In this document: piece after piece, positions 1 through 14,180 of the stretch
How positions within the stretch are numbered: the stretch's first letter is position 1
Layout: each line of letters begins with the position of its first letter
Origin: Hydractinia symbiolongicarpus
Taxonomy: Eukaryota > Cnidaria > Hydrozoa > Anthoathecata > Hydractiniidae
Direction of reading: 5' to 3'
Assembly (NCBI RefSeq): GCF_029227915.1
Contig: NC_079877.1
Location: forward strand, 15,022,851-15,086,850
DNA: 64,000 nucleotides
Made by a program: the position numbers and the translations under genes
Notes under the pieces: model-generated
The model's database searches: none
Told to the model about the DNA's origin: nothing
The model's input: the letters and a program-made list of their open reading frames with translations, nothing else

Positions 1-1684
1 ATCTAGCACTGTGTCTTTTATTTCTTAACAAGTACGTTAGCCCATGCCTCCTGCCTGCTACATCATGTTAACTGTATTTGGTTGCTTTTGGGTTTTTATT
101 TAGAAGACACTAACAGGTAGATTGCCACAAAACCAAATTGTAGATGAGTTAGCAACATTTTAGTAAGATAACTCAAAAGCAATAAGTCTAGGATAAGAAG
201 AAAAACTTAAATAAGCAACTATCGTAATTTAAGACTCGCTAGTTAGCTGGCATTTGAGTGATCCTCCAAAATCTACGTTTCTTGCTAATATCCTAAAATT
301 GGCTTTACACATACTTCACATATGTTAAGCACGTGTAAAAACGTTACGTTTGGGATGCAAGATGTATAGATGAGTATATTCCTAAAGTAAGAAGGAGCGA
401 AAAATGCCCAAGTAAAAATAGACACTGTTACATTATACCGTCTACAAAGGCATATTGTAATTTCTAAACACTCACATTGTGCGCAGACACGAAGTTTAGG
501 GTATGGGTTTAGTTTTTACAATGTTTTAATAAAAATTTACGGCTTTTAATAAGATCAAACGCCCCTTATTTTAAAAAATTTATGGCAGGATGAAAGAAGG
601 TATTCCTCCTCTGGTACCATAAACAGAGAGGCGGAGTGCGATAGTTACTATAAAGATCAAATATAGAAATATTATTAAATAGATTAGGTGCTGTTAAATT
701 TATTGAACTCATTACATTTAAACATACTGTAAGGATTTTTTTTTTGTAAGATGTAAGGGGCAGAGCGTGTTTGAGTACAAATCTAAAATAAAAAAGTAAC
801 AAAAGACACATGTTTTTTTTTAATGCAATATTTTATGCTTTCACAATAGTCTGTTGAATATTGTGAGGTAAACCGTGAGAGCAGTATCAAGTCAACGTTG
901 TTATGTTTGTTACTTGTTTGTGTTGCTTCGTCTAGTCACCCTGTGGATATCTTACTCGCTGTTACTAAGGTGTTCTCAGCCTTTTAAATCATGCATTTTA
1001 CGTTTTGTTGAATTTAAGACATACTGAGGTCTGATTTAAAATTTTGTGTCGAAATCGCCAGATTGGCTCCTACTGCTTTATGCAAATTAAGAAAATCAAG
1101 AAAATTATTCTTTTCTAGAGTCGAATAGAGCAATTTCTAAACATAGCACACTCCTTTTAAGGGATATCTTCGTAGTAACTTGCCTGAAACGGAACATACA
1201 TATCGTGAAGGAGGTACACAATAACGTGCAGCAGTAAAACTAAAATACCTTCTAAAAGGTTAGCAGTAACTTTCAGTAAATTGTAACTCTTTACAACACT
1301 TATGGAACAACAAATTTCTTAAAAAATACTTATTTCTTACACAACTTTGATGGGAAAAAAATTAACAACCTGCAACTTTACTTCAGCTAAACATTGAACA
1401 TGTGAAAAAGCATCTATCTTCTTTTGGTTATAGAAATCATTTATTTAAAATTTTAATACAATCTTTATATGGATCATCTGCCTTTTGTGACATAAAACCG
1501 CAACCAAGGTTCAAAAGAAATTCTCCAACCGTTTCGAGTCAATGAATACGAGAATAATACTTTTAAGCAGACTTTCACAAATGTGCACACCAGCTATTTT
1601 CACATCTGAGAGTATTCGAGAAAAGTCACTTCTAGAGACGGCAGGCTGCATAGTTACTTATAGATTACCAAGCGTTTCGACGCT

Positions 1685-2100
1685 GAGTCTCTCGTCTGCA
1701 TAATAATAGCCGTATTTTATTTAAAATGGTTTGCAAACTCTGTTTATATTTTCAGCTTTTGTTGCAGGAAAGTTTTTTTTTGAAAAATATGTGACAGTCG
1801 CAACACTATAAGCGCATACACTATGGTGCATGCGCTTCACTTAATTTACAACATACTGTATACCTGTACTAAAGCGCTCCACCTCATTTTATGGCACAGT
1901 TCACGGCTCTTATTAAGCGCTCCACAGAGTGTTTAACACCAGATCACACCTTGACCTGTGGCTTACCCCGGCGTTTCGACGCCGGGTTTCCCGGCTAGTC
2001 TCTATAATAATAGCCGCTGTCTGTCTGTCTCTGCGCAGACCCCCGCTGAGTTAGAAAATGATGTTACGGAAACACGAATATCAAATGCCATATATTTTTA
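1685..2100 (+). repeat. Dispersed repeat, two neighbouring fragments (TAATAATAGCCG family)
   Basis: The motif TAATAATAGCCG, preceded by GAGTCTCT or TAGTCTCT, occurs at about 1685-1715 and again at 1995-2032, where it runs into a CTGT-rich tract. Related copies lie near 41187-41220 and 57071-57102. The copy at 2.0 kb and the one at 57.1 kb are both followed by a shared GTTACGGAAACACGAA-like stretch (2062-2080 and about 57122-57140). This marks an interspersed repeat rather than chance. The element class is unknown, and I could not define its ends. Confidence 0.6.
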
Positions 2101-4080
2101 TCCACTTTGTTGCGACGGGTAAATATAATGGACGCAAAATAAAGATTGTGCATAAATTCCAAAAAAACAGTTGGCCAACCTTTTTTATTTCTCGGAATGT
2201 GTTTTTTGTGAAAGTTCAAAAAAGAAATGTTACGCCGGGATGAGCGTTTACAAGAAGGTATACAATGACGCATATCGATATAAGTGTAATACTCTTTTTC
2301 AAAAAACATTTCTCGCAACTTCAATAAAATAGGAACACCGAAAACAGCGATTCCATGGATAACATTAAGCGCTTAGAGCTGGTATAGCAATTTTTAACTT
2401 TCGCAATAATGCGCGTAGGCGTAATATATACCTTTTTCTTAAAAACTTTATCGCAATTTTGGTTTAAGAGGAAATAACAAAAAAGCTCGTGGTTGCCCTG
2501 TCTAGTGAAAAAAATTACAGAGCAATTTCATTTTGAAGAATAAGTTTTTACAAAAGTATTAAAAGTTGTAGCTACCTAACTGCATCTAGCATTAGAATTA
2601 TTATTATTTTTGTTGTAGCCAAGCTGTATTTGCCTATGTACTTTTACTTCTTAGTCAGAGGTGGCTAAACAGGAGCCAGCTAGATTGTCATAACCCTTGT
2701 TACAAATAGATACTAATAAACAAAACTGTACAAAAATTTTCAAATAATAGAATAATTAAGGCTGGCCGGACAAGCTGGCTGAATTAGGATGCTGCCTTAA
2801 CATTTCCGTTTGGAGCTAGATAACCAAGTTTTTAAACTGGTTTGTTTAAGGTTTATACATACCTAGAAAACTCTGATGATATATTCATCAAAACATACAT
2901 AAAAAATCTGCTTATAGATACAAAAGTTATTTTAATTACCCCAAAAAAAAAATTCGCGCAACTATTTTGAACAAAGAGATTAAACGGCTGCCCGTGGATT
3001 AATCCACGTCATTTTTTTCCCGCAATGTGTTGTCTGATTATTTCAGTGTCTAAATACTAAAGTTTATTTAAGTTTACTTAAAGTCATTAAACTTGTGGCA
3101 ATTTACTGTTTAATCTATGACTTTGTCTCGTCACGATACTCGTAGTTTAAAAGGTACCTTGCACAAGAAGCATTCACTATGAAGTAACTCAATCTTTTGC
3201 GCTATCTAAGTATTTTAAAGCGAAAATAAAGGTCAAAGAATGAGATTTAGAGCAGAGAGGCCATGTGTGATGATTTATATTTGAGAATCTTCCTGAAAAC
3301 GAGGTAGCAAAGCATCTTCTTTAATTGAGCACTCCTCCTTAAGAGCTGAAAATTGATAAAAAAAAAATTCGGAAAAAATTTCTGTTAATAACGTGTCAAT
3401 GTTATATTATGTCCTCTCAAATCTCGAGAAGCAGCACAGGGTTGTCTCTACTTCAAAGTATTTGTATTATAGTAGCTAAAACGCATTTAAAAACAAGTTA
3501 TGCAACACAATGACAATGTGAATTAAACTTAGAAAAACGTAAATTTACGCAAAAAGAGAGATAAAAAGAACCTTTCAGAAACTTTCAATATTTGCCGGGA
3601 AATCAGAAAAATTTAAAATCTTAAAAACCAATTAGCTGAATTAAATGACTAAATTAACTACATTTCCTTACAGATGTTCGATGCTTTGCTGTATGTTATC
3701 TGAAGAAAAATATACTTACATCTTATCGTTAAATTACTTCTTTAATATGTATTTAAATTATAATTACTTATTTTCTTCATTGTCATGCATTATGGCAACA
3801 GCACAACATATTTTTTATATGAAACTTAGTTCCAGACTGCGCATAGAGGTACAGAACGGAAGTTCGACTATATTTTTATTCAAAATTTCAAATGTTAATT
3901 TGGACAACTACTCAAACAAGAAACTCGTTAAAGAAGTTTCGAACTTAAATCAAGTGGAGCTTTTTTTGGGAAAAATTGTCTCCTTGACAGCTTATTCGTA
4001 AAAAACACGTGTACGTCTCTACTTATCTCAGACTAGGAAGAAATAAGTTGTTATAAAGTAAAGGGAACACTTACAAAATG

Positions 4081-4139
4081 TGCCAAATTAGCATACATAT
4101 GACATATATATATATACATATGCCAAATTAGCATACATA
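4081..4139. repeat. 19-bp direct repeat around a TA-rich spacer
   Basis: The same 19 bases, TGCCAAATTAGCATACATA, occur at 4081-4099 and 4121-4139. They are separated by a 21-bp spacer made mostly of TA. It is probably a small local duplication or microsatellite-driven event, with no coding content. Confidence 0.8.
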
Positions 4140-7050
4140 ATGTTTTTCTTTACTCAGTTATGCTGAATAGCGTAGAGATAATGTTAACAGTGAATTCACT
4201 AGGAAATTTTATGTTAGAATGCTTTTCTTTTTATTTATTGCTTAATGGAGATGTTTGTATTATCACTAGGGTGCAAATGTGTTATTTGTCAGGCGCCGAG
4301 TTGAATTTAAGGACAGCTTTTCCGATATATACGGAGGACCAACTAGAGGGCTAAAATATGGTGATATCAGCAGTAAGAGTAATAAGGCAGAACAACATTT
4401 TTTCCAAATAACGAGGGCTTTGCGACGTTGTCTGTAGTATTTGATAGCGTCACAACTGAACGTCATGATTAATGTTGAGTCTGGAGACAAAACAAAGAAA
4501 TGCAAAATATAGAAAAATGTGGGAAGAGGAAGTTTTGAACAATTTTTCAATTTGATTAACAATATTACCATTGTAAACAATCAAGACTTGAGCATACAGC
4601 TAGCTATGCATTGTTATTGTATGTTGACTAAGTATGTTGTTTCGGCTATCTGTCTATCAAACAAAAGCCGGTTTTTCAGAAATAAATTTTTCAGATTTTC
4701 ACGTTTCTTTTGTTAAGTAAAAAGATGTTGGATTGAGTGAGAAGTAATATTCACTATGAAGCTCTGATAATGATGGAATATTGTTTTTAAAAGTCCATTT
4801 TTGCATAGCTAGCTGACATACCTGTTGTCCATGTCAAGGGTAAACTGTGTCACACATCCGGGTAGACCACTTGGTACGACTATGTAATGTCACATCTAGT
4901 AATACCCCACCAAAAAGAGAAGAAAACGTTTGTTTTTTTTAGCAGGCGGAGCATACGCAAGGGTTGTATGAGCGAAATGTGTAAACAAAAATATGAATTA
5001 AAACGTATGAAGATGTTGCTCAAACTATAAAAAGGTATGCTTAATAGAATTTATGTCATTAATACCTTGAGAAGAAAAATCAATTGTAATATCAAACTAA
5101 TATCTACTAACATTCCTGAGGCTTGTCATAAAACCTTTGTTACTTTTTCTGTGAAAGCAAAGAAAGTTGTTCAGCATTGTTTATTTTGCGGAATAACTTC
5201 AAGTTAACTTCCAATTCAGAATAACTTCAAGATAGGTAGTTTTGTTTTCAGATTTCATTTTAAGCGTAGATATTTTTATGCAAGAATACCTATTCTGATT
5301 GGAATATTATGTAGTATTTCAAGTCTAAATTGTCTTGCATGTTAAAAATAATTAGATATGTGAAAGAAAATTTCTCATAAGGCTTAGAAGTTTTATTGCT
5401 GGTTTATCACATTTAAATCTTTAGTTACTGTTTACAAGTCTGGAGACATAATTTACAGGATATTCATTGATTTCTAGTAAAATGGTTGATGAAAAAATGA
5501 ATTTGCTAGTCTTCGGAGATATGATAATAATTTTATAGAAAAGCTCATAGTTTGCTAGTATTTTGGGTATTTCACCCATTTGTGTAATCATGTTTAAACA
5601 AATTGCTGATGAAAGGTTGAATAGGAAGTTGAATTTAAAAATTAGTGGTAGACATAGGTTGCTGACATGACTGTTTATTTGAGATAAGACGAGTCTTGGT
5701 AGGTTTAAAATAAGTGGTGAATCAATTGCAATTTTGTTGCCCGTGAATCCTTATGATTATTATAACTTCATCGTATCCAAAAAGTTCTTATTGTGTTTCC
5801 TGTTCTTTGATGGTGTTTGTGGGTTTCTTTCTGTGGATGAAGCGCTGATAGTATCGCGTACATAAACCATTTATTATCGTTGTTTGTCACGTTTATTACG
5901 GCTTTTGTTGCCTTTAAATGTTGTTGTAGATCGTTATAAGTTGTCCTCTTCCATTGATTTCTTTAGCTTGGGATTTTTTGGCGCAAGTATAATTATTCCT
6001 GCCCCTTCACCTGAATCAGAGCAGTAGCACATATATATGGCAGAACCTAGAGCAGCTGAATTCTAACAAACTTAGTTTAAAATTCCGAAATTATGGGATC
6101 CAAGCAGCCAGGATCTGCTTAAATTTAATATAACCACTTTACACCACAGGGCATTCAAATTGTTGTTCTATTTAATTTAAAAAAGGATGGTAATAATTCT
6201 CGCTTTCAAATAAAATTTTAAAAAAATGCAATTTATATCGTTAATTTTCTTTTCTTTTCTTTTTATTATTTCTTTTTATATCTTTTTTTGCTTCAAATAG
6301 GTTTTTCCAGATAACTTAATGTTCGTATTGATATAGCTTAGTAAATAAACTTGTACCTGCGTTCGAATTGATAGTAGAAAGGTACTTTTTCTTTCCTACG
6401 TAACTAAATATTTTAAGAAATTATGTTATTTTTATGCTTTAATAAGCCTGTGAAAGGTTGATTTTTTTATTTCTTTACTTGACTTTTTTTTACTTAGGAA
6501 GGCATAGCTGCCGTACGTCGAATGTATAAAAGCTCAAAATTTGAGGAACCACCTGCAAGAGCTATTTTTAAAACTAGCACCTTTAGAGAATTCCCTGGAA
6601 AATAAATGTTACATCATCAATATATTGCAAAATGTCAACCCACAATGGCAGCTTCTTAAAACGTGATCTCAAATTTAGCGTTTCTCCACAGATACATCGA
6701 TTGGTTAGTGAAATATAAGGATTTGACACATTGTGGGACACATGGCATACAGAAATAAACAAATTAGGGAAACAAATTTTTTATTTTATTTTATTCTTTT
6801 AAAAGTAGAATACAATGAACGCCAATGTTCTGTCATCCAAATTTATTTCTCAAAAAAAACAAGAAGATTGACATTGAACCCCGTATTTCTTCACAAAGTA
6901 TTCACAAGGTATGTAATGCTGGCAATTAATACGATAGTTGAGAGATTTTGGTCTGATATAACACCATGTAGTGCTAGTCTAAATTAAAAAAAACACCTCG
7001 TCAATTTCCATTAGATATTTCTTAGCATTATTTTTAAGCAATTCACCTAC

Positions 7051-7194
7051 CCACGACAATCCGCAGTAACTCCAACATTGGTTTTTATAACACCCAAATC
7101 CAATTCTATGACCGCGCCACGTTGTGAATCTTGTAGACCCGAAGCCGATATCACATAAGAGGAACAAAATTGTGACAAATAAAACTGATCTCAT
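7051..7194 (-). CDS. Secreted cysteine-rich peptide, first coding exon (CWSYCG family, copy 1)
   Basis: This exon encodes an N-terminal secretory signal peptide (hydrophobic residues about 4-13) and the start of a small cysteine-rich domain with motif GCxxxQCWSYCG. The start at 7194 is chosen over an in-frame ATG eight codons upstream because it gives a clean signal peptide and exactly matches the paralogue at 14181. From that start the exon is 48 codons long, with cysteines at 35, 40 and 44, the same positions as in the paralogue. It ends in TGG followed by a GTAGGT donor, a phase 0 intron. I did not find the matching second exon (motif GEWCY) to the left, so the gene may be partial, may have a distant exon, or may be broken. 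I do not recognise a named family. A secreted defence, venom or structural peptide are all possible. Confidence 0.7.
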
Positions 7195-7354
7195 TTTTAC
7201 GTAACCTAAAAAAAACATTTAATTTTGCAGAATTCCAAAGGTAATCAGAGACTTAGGAGATGAATGAACAATATGCAACTAACAGTTATCGATCCTTCAC
7301 ACTTCTATTCTCTACTCTTGAATCCTTCTAAGTGAAGAATGTTGTTTGTGCTTA

Positions 7355-7362
7355 TATTTATA
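7355..7362 (-). promoter_or_regulatory. Candidate TATA box of cysteine-rich peptide copy 1
   Basis: On the minus strand the sequence reads TATAAATA about 160 bases upstream of the ATG at 7194. A GTTAGT donor-like site lies near 7275, and a T-rich acceptor lies just before the ATG (at about 7205). A short non-coding first exon with a 5' UTR intron would fit, as in the gene cluster at 20-31 kb. This is inferred from motifs only. Confidence 0.4.
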
Positions 7363-7587
7363 CCTTTTATAACCCTCTGTTTATAATCTCGTTCTGATCT
7401 CTAAGATAACAGAAGTCCAGATACCATTGCGGGGAATGCCTGTATAGATTTAACATTCTGTCTAATAGTAGCTTACATAATCTTGTTCAACAGACTGTGA
7501 AGTAGCTGGAATTTCTTCTTTTCTTTACAAGCTTAGAATAAAAAGGTTATTGAGGACAAATTGTTCATGCACTTTTTAACATTTCCA

Positions 7588-7652
7588 GGGGGATCAGGTA
7601 GATCGCTCTCTTTGCATGCGAGAGGTACTGGGATCGATGCATGGGTCCTCCA
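7588..7652 (+). pseudogene. tRNA-Ala(TGC)-like remnant (SINE head or tRNA pseudogene)
   Basis: The stretch resembles a eukaryotic tRNA-Ala. It starts with GGGGGAT, has a truncated D-arm (GGTAGATCGC), an anticodon arm CTCTTTGCATGCGAGAG that places TGC in the loop, a GGGATCGATGC T-loop region and ends in TCCTCCA. About six bases of the D-arm region are missing and the T-stem does not pair well, so it should not be a working tRNA. It is either a pseudogene or the head of a tRNA-derived SINE. Confidence 0.6.
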
Positions 7653-10600
7653 AGACGGTGTTTTTACTATTTTTTATACTAAATTAAGTAGTTGCCATTG
7701 GTCAAAAGGGGATTTAGGATGCTCCTAAAATTACCTGGTATTAAAATTAATATTAGTAATACACCGTGCTGCATATGCCTAGAGCACTTTTTGCTGTTTA
7801 AATATACATAATAATAATATACACGGTTTCAGCACGTTACATGATCGAACTTGTGGCATTAGAGCATTGAAACCATGTTTCTGTTTCTGAAAATAACCTA
7901 GCCTTCAAACACCAATTAAAACATACAAAGTCTGGTTTACAATTTTTTTAATTGTAGTTTACCTGATATTATTTTACACCTGTGTTTTTATTAGGGTTTA
8001 ATTTAGGCTGGTTTCTAAATTCTATTATTCAATTTTTCAATTTAAACGGCCGTAGATTGTCGTTAAATATAGCGCTCGATTTCCAGTTGATCCTAAGCTC
8101 CGATGGTATTTTTAATCGCACATTTTATCTCGTAAAAAATAATTTATTTTCATAGTGCACGTGGTATATGTCATATCATACATGACCAAAGAAAGAGAAT
8201 GTCACAAAGAGTGTGCAAAAAAACATAGCAACCTTGGTTCTCATAAAATCACTTCCTTGTTAACTTTGTTGTGTTTTCACTATAAATGTTTACCGTGTTT
8301 AAGTTTGGTTCTTTGTTTATAAAAATATGTTGTTGTATAATTTATGTGAAAAATGTATTTAAAAAATAAATTTACAATTTTTTCAGCTCGTTTTCTTTCT
8401 TCATATATAAAAACATATTGTACTCTCCAACGCAGGGCTTTTCCACAATATACGAAGAGCATGACCCACAAAAAGATAAACCAAGATTATTGAATACAAA
8501 CCTAAGATTAACTATAAACGTAGTCACTCGGAGCTGCAACATAGGCACAAACACCTTTTAATACTAACCGTCAATAACGCTTTAATAATTTTAGCATCCC
8601 TGATAAAGTTTACCTCGTGTTTACTTGCCTAAGAACATTCTTGTATCACACATAGACTACCCTACCTATGTACCCGCTACGTTTCTGATCACTTCGTTTG
8701 GGTCTAAATTAATTCCTGTAAATCCTTGTATTGATTTTTGGAGATGTTCTTCTCATTATGTATATTCCTTTAGTGTAAGCTTACAACAAAATCTTCCACT
8801 ATTTTTCAATCTCAATCCCAGGAACATGTGGCTCTTTATAGAATGAGGATGGCGGGTGCTGGGTGCGAGAGTGATGAGTTTTTTGTAGAGGAAAATTATT
8901 TGCGCATGCGTGGTGTTTTAAGTAAAACCGTGCACGTAGAAATCGACCGTCAAGTGTAAGGCGACGCGCTTTTGTTTTTGCGTTTTACAAAAAAAAAACT
9001 TAATTAACTTATTGTTAAATAGGACTACCCGGAAATAATACTTTGTGGAAACCGAATATTACCTTCTGTTGTACAGATAGCCAAGTTGGAAGTCTTATAA
9101 ATTGTTTACTGATTATGCTGATGACTCAAATATCTTCTAAACAAAAGACCTCACTTATGCTTTTTCAAAACATAAAAAATCCAAGCAGGAAAGCCTACAA
9201 ACTAGAACACATTCTTTTTCTAAAAAGAAAAGTAGAAAAAAAGGAAGAGTCAATAATTTGTCCCTTTTTATCTATTTTTATCTATTTTCTTTTTTCACAA
9301 TAGGTTTAAACAGTCTCTTTAAAGACATAGCATATAAAAAACATATATTAAGCCTTCAAACCTAATTCGATCAGCTTTGATTCGACTTAAAGAAGACAGC
9401 TTGAGATTGAAATGTAGGACTCTTTATATCAGTTACAACACCTAACGACAAATGTTATTTGGCGTCTTTTTATCTAGTTGTTTATAATTGGATAATACGC
9501 GGTTCCATTTGTACTGCGTGCTAAGTATTATTTTACAATCTTTGAGTAAGGTAGAAGTCTTTAATCATTGCATAAATATGCTTTGTACACGCAGAATTCT
9601 AATAACGGGTATATTAACTTCTAAATATTGAAAAGTAGAAAAAAATTAGAAACTGTAGTTTGTGGAAACCACGAAACACATTTTAAACAAGAAAAATAAT
9701 ATATTTCCAATCTCTAACATCCCTTAAACTGCTATAATACCAAATGAAAAATTGTTTCTAACTAAAGTTCAATTAAAAACACTTTTGTTTTGAAGGTTTT
9801 TGCCAGATTTGCGCAAAAAATGTCCTGCAAAAAACAATTCCCAACACCACAAGAAAAGACTTAAAATTAACAAAAATTAAGATCTTAAATTAGTATTATT
9901 TTTTCTTTTCCTTTTTTACAATAAATTTTGTTTTTTGTAGCTGAAAAAACAACGTTCAGTATCCGGAAATGATCCCGATAAATGTGCTAATAATATAAAA
10001 TGGCGCAAAAAGACGCATATGTCTGTAACATGTTTGTTTTCAATTTTCAAAAGTTTCGAATAGTTACTTTATTTTTATTACTTTAATAATAATATACCAA
10101 TAGTACATCTTAAAAATTAAGATGCATTTACCCTACTAACTCAGCAAATTCTATTTAAAATTAAGTTGAAAATTTATTCACACGTCGTTATTCAATGATG
10201 CTGAGCAATCCTTTTAAATCACATGATATCTTACTAATGGTGTAACTTATTGAAATGTGTATAAAATTATTGGTAATTGTTTTCACTCGTGGCAAAAGTT
10301 TAAATAAAGTTTCGCTTTTTAATAATATTACTAACGCCCATTATCTACCCAGAAACGGTCATGCTGCGTCTATAAGTGAGATAATGCTAGGCCAAAATAA
10401 CATTTACCGCCTGATTGCAACATGTAATTATATACCATCATGCATTGTGCGGGCCTAAATATCATTTGCCGTCCACTATTCGGGCATGATTGACATTCTC
10501 ATCTCCAGTACACATAATTTTACACCTTCATTTTTACCCTCTGATTCGCATCAGTCATAAACGAAACTGTCAGTGATCAAATTCCTGGGCCTTCAAATGA

Positions 10601-11227
10601 CAACGACGCCGTCGAAATAAACAATACTGGTATATTACCCTGCATCTTTATTTAGAACATATCAACTATTCTTAACCCAGCCATGGCTGAAGAAATACGT
10701 AACCGTAAAAGTTCTAAATTTGTCTGTAAAAACGTTGCATATCAACCAGTTGTAATTTAATCATATTGCTAAATAGCTCTGTCATTGAAAATGTCTATGC
10801 TTTACTAGGAAATTAGACAATTTAGGCAGCCTGTCCTTACAACATTACTACTAACTGTTACAGGAACCTATTGATTTTGCCTTAACAACATGAATTTCTG
10901 TCAATTGAAACTATTTATTATAGGCAAGAACAGTTTCAGTATACCGAATCTACGTCACAATATTTCAAAATTTGATGAAAACGTTGAGTGTGCGTAGCTA
11001 GATTGGTACTCACTTTGATGACCTTTAATCTGATAGACAATATAAAGAATAATAAAGATTGCGGCGGATATTTAGAAATATCTAATTTAAAAACACGAAA
11101 GGGAAGTATTGCTACTTCAATGGAGACGTTTTGCAGATAAACTTTGGTAAATATTATAAGAACAACGGTGCATATGTGAGATTTATTGGTACAAAAAACC
11201 CTGCACATTACCATTCCAAGCTGCAAA

Positions 11228-11283
11228 GATGATGGATCGCGTGGGACTTAAACCTACGTACTCTCGCTTGTCGGGAGCTAAAA
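11228..11283 (-). repeat. tRNA-derived SINE-like fragment
   Basis: On the minus strand the sequence reads as the 3' half of a tRNA-like unit: an anticodon-arm-like CCCGACAAGCGAGAG, then a T-arm (GTAGG, TTTAAGT, CCCAC) with a pairing stem, then an acceptor-like tail. The 5' half is not convincing. It may be a SINE fragment; the identity of the parent tRNA is unclear. Confidence 0.35.
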
Positions 11284-14180
11284 GTCTTTTAATTAAGCTT
11301 GGACTCTTATTTTCCTAGGACATTTAAGTGTTCTGGAAAGAATCTTAGAAAAAGGAAAAAAAAGATTACTTGTGATATAAAGGCGAAGAAAAATTTCCAG
11401 AAGTGGTGCACATGATATACTGCCTTTTCATAAGCAGATTACAAGCGAAATTGACCACTTAACCTTGAAGCATGTGTTATACGTCGTTTGAAGTAAACAT
11501 GTTTTAACGTGGTATAAACATTAATATGCCCACTGCGTTTAATGGTTTCTCAATATCGGAAACTTTATTGCTCTTGAGTACATCAAGAAAGCATGGTCAA
11601 ATTTAAAGTTAGTAGATGCGGATAGGTATTTTTTGCTTTTGTTAACCTTTTTTTAGTTGATTTACTGTCATTGCATTAGACCTTAATTATTTTATTTTTG
11701 TTCATAAATGAAATTTCTTCATCCATAGCGCATAAGGACATTGCATCATCTATGTAAACGCAGAAGCTTGTGTGTTGCATATATAAGATGTTTATTTATA
11801 TCTACGCTAACTAAATTAAAACCCACTATTTCAATTTAAACTAGCGATTACAAAAAGCTTTAGATAAAGACGATTAAAAATGACTCCATACGCTTGATTT
11901 TCCCTGGGTTACATATATGGACTGCTTTAGCAAAGGCTAAATGAGATAGCAGGTATTGTCCATGAAAAATCAATTTCTAATGTCCACCAAAATGTATTTT
12001 ATGGCTCATAAAGTGTTTACATATCTTAAATTAATTTTACGCGCTCCATAGCAAATACACTTATTATTGTCCATTGAGTTTTCCATAGTATCGATGCAAT
12101 TCAGCGAAGTTTAATTTTTCCTGTTCACACCAGCTTGAAGAAATATAGAACATTAAATTATAGAACTGTCTTTTACTTCGTCTGAAAGGTCTCCATTAAA
12201 TGAATTCTATTCCTAAATAAAATGCCTTACAATTTAAAAAATCGCATTAACGATTCTAATAAGTTTTTCAAGCAATTTGGTATAAGTGCAAAATGTTTAT
12301 GCTGGCTCTTATGGGCATTAAGGGCAAAAACCATTTGTTAAAGAAGATTAACAGTATTCTAAATGGTATTGGAAATGTTTTTAAGGTGCTTATATGGTCC
12401 TGTTTAAAGATCTTTAATTCCCACTCGAATTTGGCTATACTTGCCTCCAAAATTGTTTCAAGCATCGTCAGAAGTATTTCCGTTTAGTCAGCACTACACA
12501 ACAGCCTAAAAGCGTCATTTATCACTGTAGTTAAAGGTACAATAAGTTATTTGATCTCATTTAATAGCATAAACCCTGAATGGAAAGGTTTAGATTTTCA
12601 AACTCGCCTAGCCTAGCTCCTGGTTTCCAATTTCTTTAATGACCTTGGACGACCATACGAAATTTTACTTCGTGACGTTATGCAAACTTAACCAAAATAT
12701 GTCAAAAAATCACAGTCAACTTTGGATGTAGTAACTTGCTACAGGAGTTTTTTTAAAAAAACATTGAATTCCTCAAATTTAACACATCATTTCCTTGCTT
12801 TAATGATTATGACATGAACTGAAATTATTATGTGCAACGCTGACACGATGACGCGTTCATCCAGAGTTATACAAATGAAATTCCTCGTTGGAAATGTCAA
12901 AGTTGATGACGCAAAAAATATGAGAGACATACTAAGCTAATGTCACTTTCAATGCTGCCAAGAAAGTAGCTGAGAGATACTTTTAAGCTAAGAAGATTGT
13001 GCTGTTTTGTTTAAAAAAATATTTCACTTCGACATTTTATTTTTTTTTTAAGGTTCTTAGCAACGCTGTAGGTGAAGAAATAAAATAAAAATTAGTGCTA
13101 CTTTTAAAATGAAGACAAAAATTCAACAAAAGCTAAGAAGGTGGCTAGAATAATCAAAACTGCAAAAAAAAAAAGGATGTGACTTGACTTCTAATTTGTA
13201 ATTACACCATTTAGTATTTACGTAACGTCTGAGGGGAGGGGGTGATAATTTTTGTTACGAACTTTTACAAAGATTTAAGGGGTGAGAGGGTGAGGGTGAA
13301 GCAGAGGTATTGTGTGATACAACAAAAAATTGTTATGTATTACCGATACTTTTAGTTATTTTAATGTATGATCTACGTCTTGCACTTTTTGCCTGATTAT
13401 CTGTTACTTGAAGGTTTTTGATACTATAGAGAGTGAATAGAAGTCTTAAGATTCGAAGTAAAAGGTAAAAAGAAGGTTAGGGGAGGTGGGAAGTTGGGTG
13501 ACATAAGATTTATTGCAATGCGTTACAAGGAGTTGAAGTGTGTCAAAAACAGCGAATTTTGGTGTTACGTAATAATTGACTAGCCCCTTTGCTGTATATT
13601 GTTATTGTATTAACATATGTATGAATACAGATATAACAAATATCAAACTTTTGACAGGATTTGCCTTTAGCGCTAGAAAATATTAACTTAACGCACCGTC
13701 CAAGTTATTTTATTAACTGTTTCATTACAATGTGATCTTACTACTATTTTACATTATTTTTTGCAAACTTTTTTCTTCTTTTTATTTCAGTATTGGCTTC
13801 ATGTTATATTTTTTTAACGCACGCTAGAGGTGATTTCAAACATAACATATTACTCGAAACTACTGTTGTCAGGATGTTTTTATTGAATAAAAGTGATCTG
13901 GGACCACAATTAAGTCAATTAATATCTTGCTAGCAAAAACTTGTTTATTGGTTACAAGGCAATTTTAATTTTCACCAGCTTGACTTTACGCAATTACAGA
14001 GATTCTATTTAAAGTCCACACTAACTGCAAGTGGCATGTTTCAGTTAAAACGTTGTTTGAACAAAAAAAAAATTATTGTGGTCTGGTGCATGTCTAGTAA
14101 GTTGTTTTTATCGTTTTTTATCCTAATACGTTTTATCTACATCATTGAATAACGAATATGCTGTTTTAGCTTGTGTAAAG

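Larger units (their letters stand above)
1..6900. other. Gene-poor stretch with repeat fragments
   Basis: I see no supported gene in this AT-rich stretch. Open frames are short, lack codon structure and overlap on both strands. What can be seen are fragments of a dispersed repeat around 1685-1715 and 1995-2100, and a 19-bp direct repeat at 4081-4099 and 4121-4139 around a TA-rich spacer. Absence of a gene is a reading by eye; small exons could be missed. Confidence 0.5.
7363..14180. other. Long intergenic stretch between the two divergent cysteine-rich peptide genes
   Basis: No gene is supported here. The stretch contains two tRNA-derived fragments (7588-7652 and about 11228-11283). It also has a purine-rich patch near 13225-13300, with CGTAAC/TTACGT motifs at 13218-13225 and about 13564-13571 that could be the edges of another repeat. 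Short open frames such as 12293-12487 are hydrophobic by base composition and have no supporting splice or start context. Confidence 0.45.

Noticed and set aside
4160-4716. Overlapping short frames on both strands around 4.2-4.7 kb
   Set aside because: Composition and length are as expected by chance and no domain or signal peptide is convincing.
12293-12487. Hydrophobic 64-codon frame on the plus strand, with an overlapping frame on the minus strand
   Set aside because: Neither strand shows a recognisable motif, splice context or repeat relation; either could arise by chance in AT-rich DNA.
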